Origin: JAHDBG01 sp963922315
GTDB lineage: Bacteria; Pseudomonadota; Gammaproteobacteria; Chromatiales; Chromatiaceae
DNA: 64,000 bases
Direction: 5' to 3'
NCBI GenBank assembly: GCA_963922315.1
Contig: CAWUID010000004.1
Location: 6,776-70,775 of the forward strand
The first letter of the stretch is position 1. Every line of letters starts with the position of its first letter. The position numbers were made by a program, and so were the translations under genes. The notes beneath the pieces are model-generated. The model did no database searches and was not told where the DNA came from. It was given only the letters and a program-made list of their open reading frames with translations. Positions 47,301 through 55,800 of this stretch are shown piece after piece.

Positions 47301-47519
47301 CCGAAACAGTTATTCCGCTATTTTGTTGGTATTGGCGACCAGGAGATTAACAGTGCTAATCCAGACGGACCACAACTGAGTGACGATGAAAAAACGGGCT
47401 ATGCATGCGCGGTTGACGATCTGACTGACGCGATGCTGAACCAGAGTCCCAGGACCATGCTGGAGGCGTTTGGCTCGCTGGATGTGATTCGTTACCGGAA
47501 AGCCTGGTCTCGCCAGTAA
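44388..47519 (+). CDS. Secreted CBM2-YceI-FN3-cytochrome c-DUF1592/1588/1585 protein (Cbp2D-like)
   Basis: This 1043-residue secreted redox protein starts at the ATG after GGAGG (44378-44383). The signal peptide ends near PSVQAA. Order: CBM2 (about 24-120), YceI domain (about 135-320), FN3-like domain (330-420), a cytochrome c domain with heme site CAGCH at 441-445, then planctomycete-type DUF1587/1592/1588/1585 modules (LLKILTRSEYQNSIEDLLG; GILANGAFMARW) with a second CTSCH at 896-900. The layout recalls Cbp2D of Saccharophagus and Cellvibrio. It probably passes electrons between the periplasm and polysaccharide-oxidising enzymes such as LPMOs (inference from that work). The DUF1552 gene follows after 25 nt, as usual for these proteins. 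Confidence 0.9.
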   Translation: MMKTINYLLGFAAVLAAPSVQAAVSCQYEVVDEWNQAFKAEVSIVNTGAPFQNWELSWSWDDGATFNNGWNATFDCAAGRCTTTPPGWKPTIQTNQTYTFGFIMDKAGQAANQNVVVNGAVCGDVVTPSPAPTPTPETSDVLWQLDGARSSLHYVSMKKDHVAEINTFLAESGQPAALNGSISNTGDAVFAIDLNDVATGIDIRNSRLLSLLFETGLLPTAYFRAQVDTAALTQMVPGDTRFVTLTGDFSLHGMRQAVTAEVLIARTSANDLSVSTVQPIHIDSKQFDMAGGIEALRTVANLSSIGEVVPVYFNLHYQANADTSVQPVDMPVAPQDPTNLTGTFSAATAQANLDWQDNSANETLFLVRRKPVVTDGYWQTVSEMTANTTRLTQALPETGEYDYKVVALNQGVPSLPTNTERVTVTEGNQVARGEHLYQQDCAGCHGVEGEGVSGAPALNTERDLETMITYIIDLMPPANPGSCDRQCAEDLAAFIQTLWEQEVVCDMSGATHYGARLLKILTRSEYQNSIEDLLGVDFAAAEGLSADTQVGFFKNNTYAAIVPTSYSNYLLVAEEIAQWSSDRNFAPALNCASFNQDCADQFMTSLAPDIFRRPLTNDEVSLYQEMANGSYTNGDVKLGMQMALEGMLSAPQFLYRHELGEANPANSALDADAFELTSYEMATFLAYTFTGSTPDQTLLNAAARDELRTEAQIVQQAQRLAGDAKLVMSDFVGSWLGTAGLEIAAKDPVAWPGFSDLVPHLKDEINETFAHIMLEPTEQFASLYAGDYTFLNETLARHYGINGVTGNDMQQVSTTDRGGILANGAFMARWGESVESSPILRSVRVRRRMLCQEQPDPPAGTFAAREVKLAELSSFLQDPATTNRLKYHRLTEDVPCTSCHLQYINPLGFGMEDFDTVGRIRTHDLNGNTVDASGTLYAPLKYSHVNESEPFMGSHGLGSVLSGLSSAQRCLPKQLFRYFVGIGDQEINSANPDGPQLSDDEKTGYACAVDDLTDAMLNQSPRTMLEAFGSLDVIRYRKAWSRQ

Positions 47520-47544
47520 TACTCTGAATCTGAGGAAGTGAACG

Positions 47545-48771
47545 ATGGACAACCGAAACATAATCGATAACACACGTCGTAACCTGCTGAAGAGCTTTGT
47601 GGCGTCGGGTATTTCCAAGGCACTAATCAGCAGTTCTCCCCTGATTTCCGGGGTATTGCTGACCCGGCAGGCTGAAGCGCAAGGCATAGGTGGCCCGAAC
47701 AAATCAGTGGTGATTTATGTGCCAGGTGGTGGTATCCACAGCCAGTGGGCGCCAACCGGGGCTGGCGAGGGTATGATGTTGGGGCCTATGTCTGGCGGCT
47801 ATCAGAATGTCAAGACCGAGTGCAACTTTCTATTGAATATGTCGCATGAAAATGCTGGTCATGGCAGGATGCCGCGCCTGCTATCTAATCGCTGGGGTAG
47901 CGCAGATACCTATGATGTGCTGATGGGTAAACAATTGGGTGGAGATCTGCCGTTTACCTATATCAACCTGGGAGTACACAGTAACGGCCAGGGTTATATG
48001 ACCCATGAGGGGAATACGGCGATACCATTTGAGGATAATCCGTTTACGGCTTTCCGGCTGTTATTTGGCACGAACACGGGTGGCAATAGCAAAACGCCGA
48101 TATTGGATGCACATGCTGAGGCAGTGAATGCAATCAAAAATAAATTGGCTGGCTACGAAGTGGCACGCCTCAATGATCATCTGGACGCGATTGCTGACAC
48201 GCAACGCCGTCTGAATGAGCTGGCCGGTGGTAGCAGTTGCGCCACGACCCCGGACGGTACGGAATTTCCTCTGACCCACGACACTTTCAGTCAGCAAGCA
48301 CGGTTACAGGCAGATATTGCTGTTGCAGCTTTGCAGTGCCAGCTTACCAGCTCTGTTTCTATTGCATTTGGTAATCACCAGTGCGAGTTTCGAATTCCGG
48401 AGCTGAACTATACAGGCAACTACCATCAGTCAATTCACGGTGGCAGTAACGGTCAGGCGAATTATCCGGATTATGCTGAGGTACGTAACCACCTTGGCAG
48501 CTTGTCTGCATATCTCATTCAACGATTGCAGGAAGCGAATATCCTGGATAGCACCGTCGTTGTAGAAACGACCGATATGGGCAACGCTGACACGCACGGT
48601 GCCAGCGATGTACCACTGATGATCGCTGGTGGAGGAAGTGCCATCCAGCGCGGCACTACCACCGCAACTGGTGGCAGCTATAATCAACTTGATGTGTTAC
48701 ACACAGCGGCGGCGGCTTGTGGTGTTACACTGGGCTTTGGTCAGATCATCCCTGGCGTGCTGGCTGCCTGA
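47545..48771 (+). CDS. DUF1552 family protein with Tat-type signal
   Basis: This 408-residue protein carries a twin-arginine motif near the start (TRRNLLKSF) and a hydrophobic stretch, so export in folded form is likely. The body matches the DUF1552 family, which is normally encoded beside DUF1592/DUF1588/DUF1585 cytochrome proteins, as here; marks include YVPGGGIHSQW, GTEFPLTHD and VVVETTDMGNADTHGASD. The biochemical role is unknown. GAGGAAG precedes the ATG. It completes the three-gene CBM2/cytochrome group. Confidence 0.88.
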   Translation: MDNRNIIDNTRRNLLKSFVASGISKALISSSPLISGVLLTRQAEAQGIGGPNKSVVIYVPGGGIHSQWAPTGAGEGMMLGPMSGGYQNVKTECNFLLNMSHENAGHGRMPRLLSNRWGSADTYDVLMGKQLGGDLPFTYINLGVHSNGQGYMTHEGNTAIPFEDNPFTAFRLLFGTNTGGNSKTPILDAHAEAVNAIKNKLAGYEVARLNDHLDAIADTQRRLNELAGGSSCATTPDGTEFPLTHDTFSQQARLQADIAVAALQCQLTSSVSIAFGNHQCEFRIPELNYTGNYHQSIHGGSNGQANYPDYAEVRNHLGSLSAYLIQRLQEANILDSTVVVETTDMGNADTHGASDVPLMIAGGGSAIQRGTTTATGGSYNQLDVLHTAAAACGVTLGFGQIIPGVLAA

Positions 48772-48781
48772 TGAAGTTGTC

Positions 48782-48853
48782 GCTCGCCATATTTAGCTGA
48801 GCTAAAGATGATTTAGAAAAAGATTTTTTGAATCGGATTTTATAGTTTTCCAT
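48782..48853 (-). pseudogene. Truncated RelE-type toxin remnant
   Basis: The ATG at 48853 overlaps the antitoxin stop by 14 nt, as in intact relBE-type operons, and the first codons read MENYKIRFKKSFSK, a RelE-like opening. Similarity ends after about 14 codons and the frame runs into the opposite-strand DUF1552 gene, so the catalytic part is gone. Confidence 0.45.
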
Positions 48854-49028
48854 GGCATTTTAAATCTTTCAGCAACTCCTCATAGCTTAATGTCGGCTCC
48901 GTTGCGCGTTCTTCAAAAGCGTTCAAATCTTCCTGATCCTCTTCATTAACAAATTCGGAAAGGGATTGATTCGTATATGCGGTTTTAGTACGCAGCGCAT
49001 TGTAAATATCTGGTTCAAAGTAAACCAT
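48840..49028 (-). CDS. RelB/CopG-like antitoxin, probably decayed
   Basis: This protein is 62 residues from the ATG at 49028 (MVYFEPDIYNALRTKTAY). It resembles ribbon-helix-helix antitoxins, ending DLNAFEERATEPTLSYEEL and LLKDLK. Relative to common relatives it seems to lack about ten residues after SLSEFVNE. A further upstream start (MNQPKK) is out of frame by one base at an eight-A run (49032-49039 on the plus strand). With the toxin reduced to a stub, the pair looks inactive. The region 49068-49138 shows no gene. Confidence 0.6.
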   Translation of the reverse strand: MVYFEPDIYNALRTKTAYTNQSLSEFVNEEDQEDLNAFEERATEPTLSYEELLKDLKCHGKL

Positions 49029-49138
49029 TGATTTTTTTTCGGTTGGTTCATAAGAAAAGATCCCCAAATCATTGACGGGCTACATCTACATTCAGGACAG
49101 AATAAATTTCGCACCTATCACCAAGTGATCCACCATAC

Positions 49139-49666
49139 TTACGGTGTGATATCGCGTACCAGCCGGATGCGTTTTTTATCCTGACGGTCTCCGTAGATAA
49201 AGACACCATCGGCAAAATCCAGAAACCAGGCATAATGCGGGTAAAACCGATAGGTTGAAGATGACCAGACATGCCCGATGCCATTGTCGGGAAATAATGT
49301 CAGGTTAATGGCAGGCTGGCTGCATTGCAGCTCAACTAAAGATGCCAATTCACGGATATTCGGTAGCCGCCAGTCCTGATATCCGCCAAGCCGGGTTTGT
49401 GGTGTTTCCTGTGCCAGATATAACAGTGCTTCTGCCCAGGAAAGTTGTTCAGCCGTTCCGGTGCTGCAATCTTTGCCTTGTTGCCCGACCAGACAGCGTT
49501 GCCACATGAGTCCGGTCGTTTGGTCAGTCAGTGTGCCATCCTGATGCTGTACAAACTGATCGGTTGGTGTTGCAGCGAGGGTACTGTTGGGTTGGCATAC
49601 CTGGGCACTGAGTACACTGGTGGTATACAGGCAGAAGCAGCCGATACAAAGTAGATATTGTTTCAT
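49139..49666 (-). CDS. DUF1566 (Lcl C-terminal-like) secreted protein
   Basis: This 175-residue protein has a signal peptide (YLLCIGCFCLYTTSVLSA). The DUF1566 domain is marked by DQTTGLMWQRC, GGYQDWRLPNIRELASLVE, and WSSSTYRFYPHYAWFLDF ending IRLVRD. The family is found in secreted or surface proteins of many aquatic bacteria with unknown function. The gene overlaps the end of a second DUF1566 gene by 4 nt, so the two are cotranscribed and may act together. Confidence 0.85.
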   Translation of the reverse strand: MKQYLLCIGCFCLYTTSVLSAQVCQPNSTLAATPTDQFVQHQDGTLTDQTTGLMWQRCLVGQQGKDCSTGTAEQLSWAEALLYLAQETPQTRLGGYQDWRLPNIRELASLVELQCSQPAINLTLFPDNGIGHVWSSSTYRFYPHYAWFLDFADGVFIYGDRQDKKRIRLVRDITP

Positions 49667-50505
49667 CGTTGGATATCCCGGACGAGTCTGACAGGTTGAG
49701 TGTCTGTTTTGCGGATCGGACTGGCATAGCCAAATTCAAACTGAATTGCCCAGGCTTCTATCGGGCGCCCCGCGACCGGATTCGCAGTCCAGTAAAATGT
49801 GTCCAGCGTCTGCGGAAAATAGTTCTGTTCTATAGCAGGTTGTGATGCCCCGAAGTGGATCAGGCTGGTTAACTCGGCACGTGTCGGCACCCGCCAGTCC
49901 TGAAATCCACACAATCCTTGCTTATTCACCCGACTGACAAATTGTTCGATATGGCAATAACTGCGTGGTTTACCGGATGTATAGCCAGTGCAATGTGCGC
50001 CATGCCGATTCCAGTCACCAATATTCCCTCCGTTCATAGTCGGGTTTGAGTGATACCAGGTAAATCTGTCGCTAACCGAGTGCAGATGATCTGGTATTTT
50101 ACGTTTTACTTCCCACATCAGACCACTTACTTCATCTGTCACACAATCCCACTCAGCCGTCTCTGGGGGTAGGTTCTCGCCAGACGCACCAATTTTCTGG
50201 TAGCTGAATACGGATGCAGTCTGTTGTGTGTTCGCGCTCAGCCCGGTGGAACAATCCTGTTGCTGAATAAAGCTTTCAGCCTGATCCTGACTGACGTTAA
50301 ACGAAGTAATTTTTGCGGTACAGTCGGTATGAGTCCCTTGCGGGTAGTCACCACCATACTGAATACCGGTGTCATTAAGCCGTGGTGTTGCTTCACCTGC
50401 GTAAACAACGGATATCAGCAGATGACAACTGAGAAGCAATCCGGCATATTTCAATGTCGCATATGCCGCTGTAGCGTGTTGAGAAGTTATTTTTAGAGCA
50501 AACAT
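49663..50505 (-). CDS. DUF1566 secreted protein, longer paralogue
   Basis: This 280-residue protein has an N-terminal hydrophobic segment (YAGLLLSCHLLISVVYAGEA). DUF1566 marks are DEVSGLMWEVKRK, CGFQDWRVPTRAELTSLIH and FYWTANPVAGRPIEAWA, ending QPVRLVRDIQR like its neighbour. An extra segment with several cysteines precedes the domain. It is the upstream gene of a two-gene unit. No catalytic motif is visible; a binding or structural surface role is possible. Confidence 0.82.
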   Translation of the reverse strand: MFALKITSQHATAAYATLKYAGLLLSCHLLISVVYAGEATPRLNDTGIQYGGDYPQGTHTDCTAKITSFNVSQDQAESFIQQQDCSTGLSANTQQTASVFSYQKIGASGENLPPETAEWDCVTDEVSGLMWEVKRKIPDHLHSVSDRFTWYHSNPTMNGGNIGDWNRHGAHCTGYTSGKPRSYCHIEQFVSRVNKQGLCGFQDWRVPTRAELTSLIHFGASQPAIEQNYFPQTLDTFYWTANPVAGRPIEAWAIQFEFGYASPIRKTDTQPVRLVRDIQR

Positions 50506-50564
50506 CTATTCATCCGGTCAGGGTTATGGCGGTAGAAACCAGGTTGTGTTGTTGGGGTACGAAG

Positions 50565-51002
50565 CTATTTAGTGCAAAAGTCAGACAATAAAATACGTTG
50601 CATATTGTCAGGAACACTAATACCAGCATCATTTGTCAAAAACAGGTTACAACCTTCATTCATAGCTGTCGCTATGTGAAGTGCATCAGGAGTTTTCATT
50701 CCAGTTTCTCCACGTAAAATCCCTGCGTGGATAGCTACATTCTTAGAAATTCTAACGATCTCAAAATTGTCCAAAAAATCAATTATATATTCAATAGCTT
50801 CTTGATTATTCTGCCTTGCATGATAAGGCAGTATTTCGGTGTAAATCAGATCGCTACTAAAAACCCTGATCTGGTTAATGGTAATGAGTCTTCTTATATC
50901 GTCCAGAGCTTCAATATATGTTTCATTTCCTTCTAACAAGTAGATAAAGATATTAGTGTCAAAATAAACATCATTTTCTTTCAGTACTTCAATTAATTCC
51001 AC
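50565..51002 (-). CDS. PIN-domain toxin (VapC-like)
   Basis: This 145-residue PIN nuclease shows the acidic metal-binding residues in order: YFDTNIFIYLLEG, the Glu in IYTEILPY, Asp in KTPDALHIATA, and a last Asp in FLTNDAGI. It is a probable ribonuclease toxin acting on tRNA or rRNA, as in VapC proteins. Its start overlaps the upstream AbrB-like antitoxin by 10 nt, the usual TA arrangement. The segment is A/T-rich relative to flanks, which fits horizontal spread. Confidence 0.88.
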   Translation of the reverse strand: MELIEVLKENDVYFDTNIFIYLLEGNETYIEALDDIRRLITINQIRVFSSDLIYTEILPYHARQNNQEAIEYIIDFLDNFEIVRISKNVAIHAGILRGETGMKTPDALHIATAMNEGCNLFLTNDAGISVPDNMQRILLSDFCTK

Positions 51003-51265
51003 GAGGCGCGTTCGTTACGGATATATGCATCTATTTCTTTAACTGAACCAAAAATTCCTCTCATTGAACCTATATATTCAGAAATATCAAGACTTTTTCT
51101 TTGAGGGATTTCTTTTGTGACAGGCGCCATTTTTTCAAGCGTCATAATAATCTTATTATTTTTAACCTCAAAGTTGAAAATATCGCCTTTATCTGCATGT
51201 ACCTGATTGCAGATAGCCATAGGAACTGTTATTTGCCTTTTATCTTTTAGCGTTGCCAATGGCAT
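50993..51265 (-). CDS. AbrB/MazE-fold antitoxin
   Basis: This 90-residue protein opens with a swapped-hairpin DNA-binding segment (ATLKDKRQITVPMAICNQV) followed by FNFEVKNNKIIMTLEK, typical of SpoVT-AbrB antitoxins. The C-terminal part would wrap the toxin. The ATG at 51265 is chosen over one four codons upstream because GAGGT lies 5 nt before it. It probably represses its own operon, by family knowledge. The gap 51278-51462 shows no gene. Confidence 0.85.
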   Translation of the reverse strand: MPLATLKDKRQITVPMAICNQVHADKGDIFNFEVKNNKIIMTLEKMAPVTKEIPQRKSLDISEYIGSMRGIFGSVKEIDAYIRNERASWN

Positions 51266-51462
51266 TTTTGACCTCATAAGACTTGTGGTTAAAAATTAGT
51301 CATCGCATTGTGGTATGGAAGTACGATTTTTGTCATTTCATGAGTTTGATTTGTGACTGCTTTTGGTTAGTGGGCAGCGGTGTGAAATTACAAAGTAAGA
51401 CCATAATTCGTAAATTATGATTTGGTGCCGATAGTTCAAAAACAGGTTCTTGCGGCTTGATA

Positions 51463-52095
51463 TCAGTTTGCATTACATTCAAGTTGTTGCCAGCGATTGA
51501 CGATGTGACAGAACAGGTGTGCAGTCTGGGTGGCATCATATTGTGCACCATGTGCCTGACTCGCATCCCAGGTCAGTCCGGCCATGCGACTGGCGCGGGC
51601 CAGGACTGTCTGCCCATACATCAGCGCACTCAGGCTGACAGTATCCAGTGTGCTGAAGGGGTGAAACGGATTACGTTTACTCCGGGTACGGTCAACTGCG
51701 GCATTGATGAAGCTGAGGTCAAATGCGGCATTGTGTCCGACCAGAATGGCACGTTTGCAGCCGCTGGCTTTGACTGCCTGGCGGATTGGGCGAAATATCA
51801 GGGTCAGTGCTTCTTTTTCATCAACTGCCTGACGCAAAGGATTATCTGGCTGGATCTGGTTGAAGTGTAATGCTTCCGGATCCAACTGTGCACCCGGAAA
51901 GGGTGTCACTTGTGCGCAGTGTGGTTCTGTCGGGTGCAGTACTCCCGCAGCATCCTGCCAGAGTGGGATGGCGGCGATCTCCAGCAGGGCATCGGTGGTT
52001 GGGTTAAATCCGCCTGTTTCAACATCCACGACAACCGGCAGGTAGCCACGAAAACGTGTTGCTATTCTGGGGTGATACGGGAGCGGATCAGTCAT
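51463..52095 (-). CDS. rnt: RNase T-like 3'-5' exonuclease (DEDD family)
   Basis: This 210-residue exonuclease trims tRNA and other RNA 3' ends. It starts at MTDPLPYHPRIATRFRGY. ExoI is VVVDVETGGFNP with Asp and Glu, ExoII is VGHNAAFDLSFIN, and ExoIII is HGAQYDATQTAHLF with the catalytic His/Asp. The RNase T pattern fits better than the DnaQ proofreading subunit because of PEALHFNQIQPDNPLR. The start overlaps the mlaA stop by 8 nt. Confidence 0.9.
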   Translation of the reverse strand: MTDPLPYHPRIATRFRGYLPVVVDVETGGFNPTTDALLEIAAIPLWQDAAGVLHPTEPHCAQVTPFPGAQLDPEALHFNQIQPDNPLRQAVDEKEALTLIFRPIRQAVKASGCKRAILVGHNAAFDLSFINAAVDRTRSKRNPFHPFSTLDTVSLSALMYGQTVLARASRMAGLTWDASQAHGAQYDATQTAHLFCHIVNRWQQLECNAN

Positions 52096-52816
52096 ATAAG
52101 AGATCGTCATCCCAGTCATCCGGTGCTATCCCGGCTCCGTCCCGGATGACTGATGCCTGCCGTTGCAGATACGCATCCCGGACAAAGCTATACGGGTCCA
52201 GCGCCTGATCGACTAATCGATCAAGTGGTAGCAGGTCAGCACGCTGATCTATCAGGCCCAGGCTGCGTAATGTATATTTAGGCGCCTCATTCGGTAGCAT
52301 ATTCAGTGGTTCAGTCCACCAGTCGGTCAGACGTCCTGCCAGGCTCCGGATGCTGCCAGGTCCCAGTACTGGCAACACCAGATAAGGGCCAGACTGGATA
52401 CCCCAGACGCCGAGTGTCTGCGCAAAGTCTTCCTGGTATTGTGGCCAGCCGAGTGGGGTAGCGACATCCAGCAAGCCAGCGAGTCCGGCAGTACTGTTCA
52501 GGGCAAAGCGTACTGCCGTTTGTCCGGCCACATCGGGTTTGTTTTGTAACAGGCTATTCAGGAATGTTGTCAGGCTGTTCAGGTTGTTGAAGAAATGGCT
52601 GATACTCTGATTAACCGGTGTTGGCACAATCTGCTGATAACCCCGGCTGAGCGGGCGCAGCATATATTGATCCAGTGTTTCATTGAAGGCATAAATATGG
52701 CGGTTGAGGTCTTCGTAGGGATCGCGTGTATCGCTGAATTCAGCATCCAGACTAGCGCAGGCGGTGACACTTAAAAACAGAATAACGCAACAAATGTACC
52801 GTACGATGTGGAGCAT
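52088..52816 (-). CDS. mlaA: MlaA (VacJ) phospholipid-transport lipoprotein
   Basis: This outer-membrane lipoprotein removes misplaced phospholipids from the outer leaflet together with the Mla pathway. The 242-residue protein has a lipobox (FLSVTACAS, Cys near residue 20). The MlaA signature includes DPYEDLNRHIYAFNETLD, the N-terminal helices, GLLDVATPLGWP and GPYLVLPVLGPGSIR. No mlaBCDEF is next to it. It is 3 nt after the Snf2 gene, so the Snf2 helicase, mlaA and the exonuclease form one unit. Confidence 0.95.
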   Translation of the reverse strand: MLHIVRYICCVILFLSVTACASLDAEFSDTRDPYEDLNRHIYAFNETLDQYMLRPLSRGYQQIVPTPVNQSISHFFNNLNSLTTFLNSLLQNKPDVAGQTAVRFALNSTAGLAGLLDVATPLGWPQYQEDFAQTLGVWGIQSGPYLVLPVLGPGSIRSLAGRLTDWWTEPLNMLPNEAPKYTLRSLGLIDQRADLLPLDRLVDQALDPYSFVRDAYLQRQASVIRDGAGIAPDDWDDDLLYD

Positions 52817-52819
52817 GAG

Positions 52820-55800
52820 TCAGGTATCGTGGCCTAAAGGCGCAAACAAGTTATACAGGTCGTCACGGGTCAGAGCAGCTTTGTTTTGTTCACCATCAAA
52901 CAGGGCATCAGCCAGTGCCTGTTTTTTTTGTTGCAGGTTGTTGATTTTTTCTTCAACGGTGCCTTGTGTAATCAGTTTGTACACAAACACTTTATTTTTT
53001 TGTCCGATCCGATGTGCCCGATCTGTTGCCTGGCGTTCTACGGCCGGGTTCCACCAGGGATCATAATGAATGACCGTATCGGCTGCCGTCAGGTTCAGGC
53101 CAGCGCCACCGGCTTTCAGACTGATCAGAAATAAGGGCACTTCCCCGTTCTGGAAGCGATCTATCGGTGTTGCCCGGTCTCTGGTCTGTCCGGTCAGTTT
53201 GACATAATCAATGGTATGTTCAGCCAGAGCTTTTTCAATCAAGGCCAACATGCTGGTGAATTGTGAGAACAGCAGGACACGACGACCTTCGCTGATCATT
53301 TCCGGCAGCAGTTCCATCAGACGTTGCAGTTTGGCTGACTCTTTCACTTTTGCTGCTGTATCCAGTTTCAGCAAGCGTGGATCGCAACAGATCTGGCGCA
53401 GTTTGAGTAGTGCATCCAATATGATAATCTGGCTGCGTTCGATGCCTTTTTTGTCGATGGCTTTGCGGATTTTGTCATGCATGGCGATCCGCACAGTTTC
53501 ATATAGTTGTTGTTGTCCACCGCTCAGCTCAACATCGGTAATGATTTCGGTTTTTTCCGGTAGCTCCTGCACAACCTGTGTTTTTTCCCGGCGCAGAATA
53601 AAAGGAGCAACCCGTTGTTGCAGTTGTTTCTGGCGGAGTTCGTCACCTTGATTTTCGATAGGTTTGCGGAACAGCTGCCGGAAGTGTTTTTCGTCACCCA
53701 ACAGCCCGGGCATCAGAAAATGGAATTGTGACCAGAGCTCACCCAAGTGGTTTTCGATGGGTGTGCCGGTCAGACACAGACGATATTCTGCCTGCAACCG
53801 GCGAGCTGTATATGCGACCTTGGAGCGCGGGTTTTTGATATTCTGCGCTTCGTCCAGAATCAGCAGGTGCCAGTGTTGTTGCAGTAACACGTCACTGTCG
53901 CGTGGCAACAATGGATAAGTACTGAGTACCAGGTCGTATTCAGGGAGATGGGAAAAATGTTGTTGCCGGTCTGAACCTTGTAAGGTGACGATGCGCAAGT
54001 CGGGGGCAAATTTTGCAGCTTCCCGGGCCCAGTTCATCATCAGTGAGGTAGGTGCAACGACCAGACTGGGATGCTTCGTGCGTCCGGCTTGTTTTTCAAC
54101 CAGCAGGTGAGCGAGCGCCTGGACGGTTTTGCCCAGGCCCATGTCGTCTGCCAGGATGCCGGAGAGACCATATTCACGTAGAAATTGCAGCCAGTTCAGA
54201 CCATATTGCTGATAAGGGCGGAGTTCTGCCCGCAGGCTGTCCGGTGGCTGAATTGTGTTGATGCAATCAAAGTTGGCCAGTTGTTTTGCCAGGCGGCGTG
54301 GGCCTTCAAGACCACCCCAGATTAATTTGACTTCATCCAATGCCTGCAGTTGAGCTGCCTGGTAACGGGATATAGTGAGTTGTCCGTCTTTGTTCAGTGC
54401 GTTCGGGTCATACAGCTCAACCAGTGTTTCGATAATATGCCGGACTTTGCCGAAAGGCACACGCAGCAGTCGCCCGTCTGCCAGTGGCAGACGCAGCTCG
54501 GTATCCGCCGGATGATCCAGCCATTCATTCAGTGTGTTGGCATGGCGTTCGTTCTGGATAAAATCAACCAGAATACGTAACAGATTGAATGACTTACCCT
54601 CAATGGTGACACCTAATTCCAGATTGAACCAGTTCTCGCCACTACCTTCATCCAGATCCGCGTACCAGTCATCGGCTTCGACCAGGTTATAGCGAAACCC
54701 TGGCGCAAAAGTGATCTTCCAGCCTTGCTGGCGCAGCGCTGGAGTTGTATTACTGACAAAGTCAAGCCAACCTGCTTCTGCTTCCGGGTGTTGATAGCGC
54801 GTGCTGTTGATTGAGTTGTAGGTGCCACGTCGTGTAGTGACTTTTTTTAAGCCGGACTGAACTAAGATTTTTTTGTGTTTGCGTTCTAGTGTTGGCCGAC
54901 GCTTAATCTGTTCGAAATGGTTGCCTGTCTGTTGTAGCAGAATGGTCTCAGGGTCTGCCGGATTGACCTGTGTATCACCATACTGAAATGATAGTTCAGC
55001 ATAGTCGTCCCAGTTGTCTTCATAATCATAAAAAGGCATTGTAAGATTTTCCCTGGTGACCAGGGACAGACAAGGCTGGGGTTTGATGTCTTTTCCGGTT
55101 AGCTTAATCTTTGCTTTTGGTAGCGGTAACGATTTGTTCGGGAAGTGTTGTTGCAATACCTTAGCAACCTGCTCGCATTGACGCACCGGTATCGGCGGCG
55201 CCTGAATCAGAGTTGCGGCAATGTTAGCCGGGAGCTCTGTTTGTAACGGGCCTGCCTGCCAGGTTTGCGGGTCTAAATACCAGGGTGGGGCAACCGGCAA
55301 TAATGTCAGGCCTGCCGGTTCAGTAATGGTAATTTTTGCCTGTTGTTGTTCCAGTTGCCAATTGATCTGGCCAGGTTGGGGTTGGCCCAGGTTCAGAATC
55401 GCGCCTTCCAGGCTTTCCCAGTGAGCTCGTCCGCTCCGGATCAGACGTTCCAGCAGATAAGGCGCAACGTCACCCTGTAGTATCGCGTTCTGATGGCGGC
55501 GATAACCGAATTCCGCACTGTTTGCTTCCAGCAGACGAGCGAGTTCTTTATCTTGTGCGGTCAGAAAAGTCGATTGTGACTGGCTTACCTGCGTTAAGTG
55601 GGTGCCTTTACTCCAGCTGTTGCGGCTTTTCAGACGGCGGGTTTTATAGTTGGCGATCTGCAATAGTGGGTTGCCGAGACGGTTATCATGCGTCAGTGAC
55701 AGGACGTAATGCAGTTCAAATTGATGAGTGGATTCAGGTGATGCTGTTGTGGATTTGGCAGAGTGCTGAATGGTATTCAGCCAATATCTTAATATCGGAT

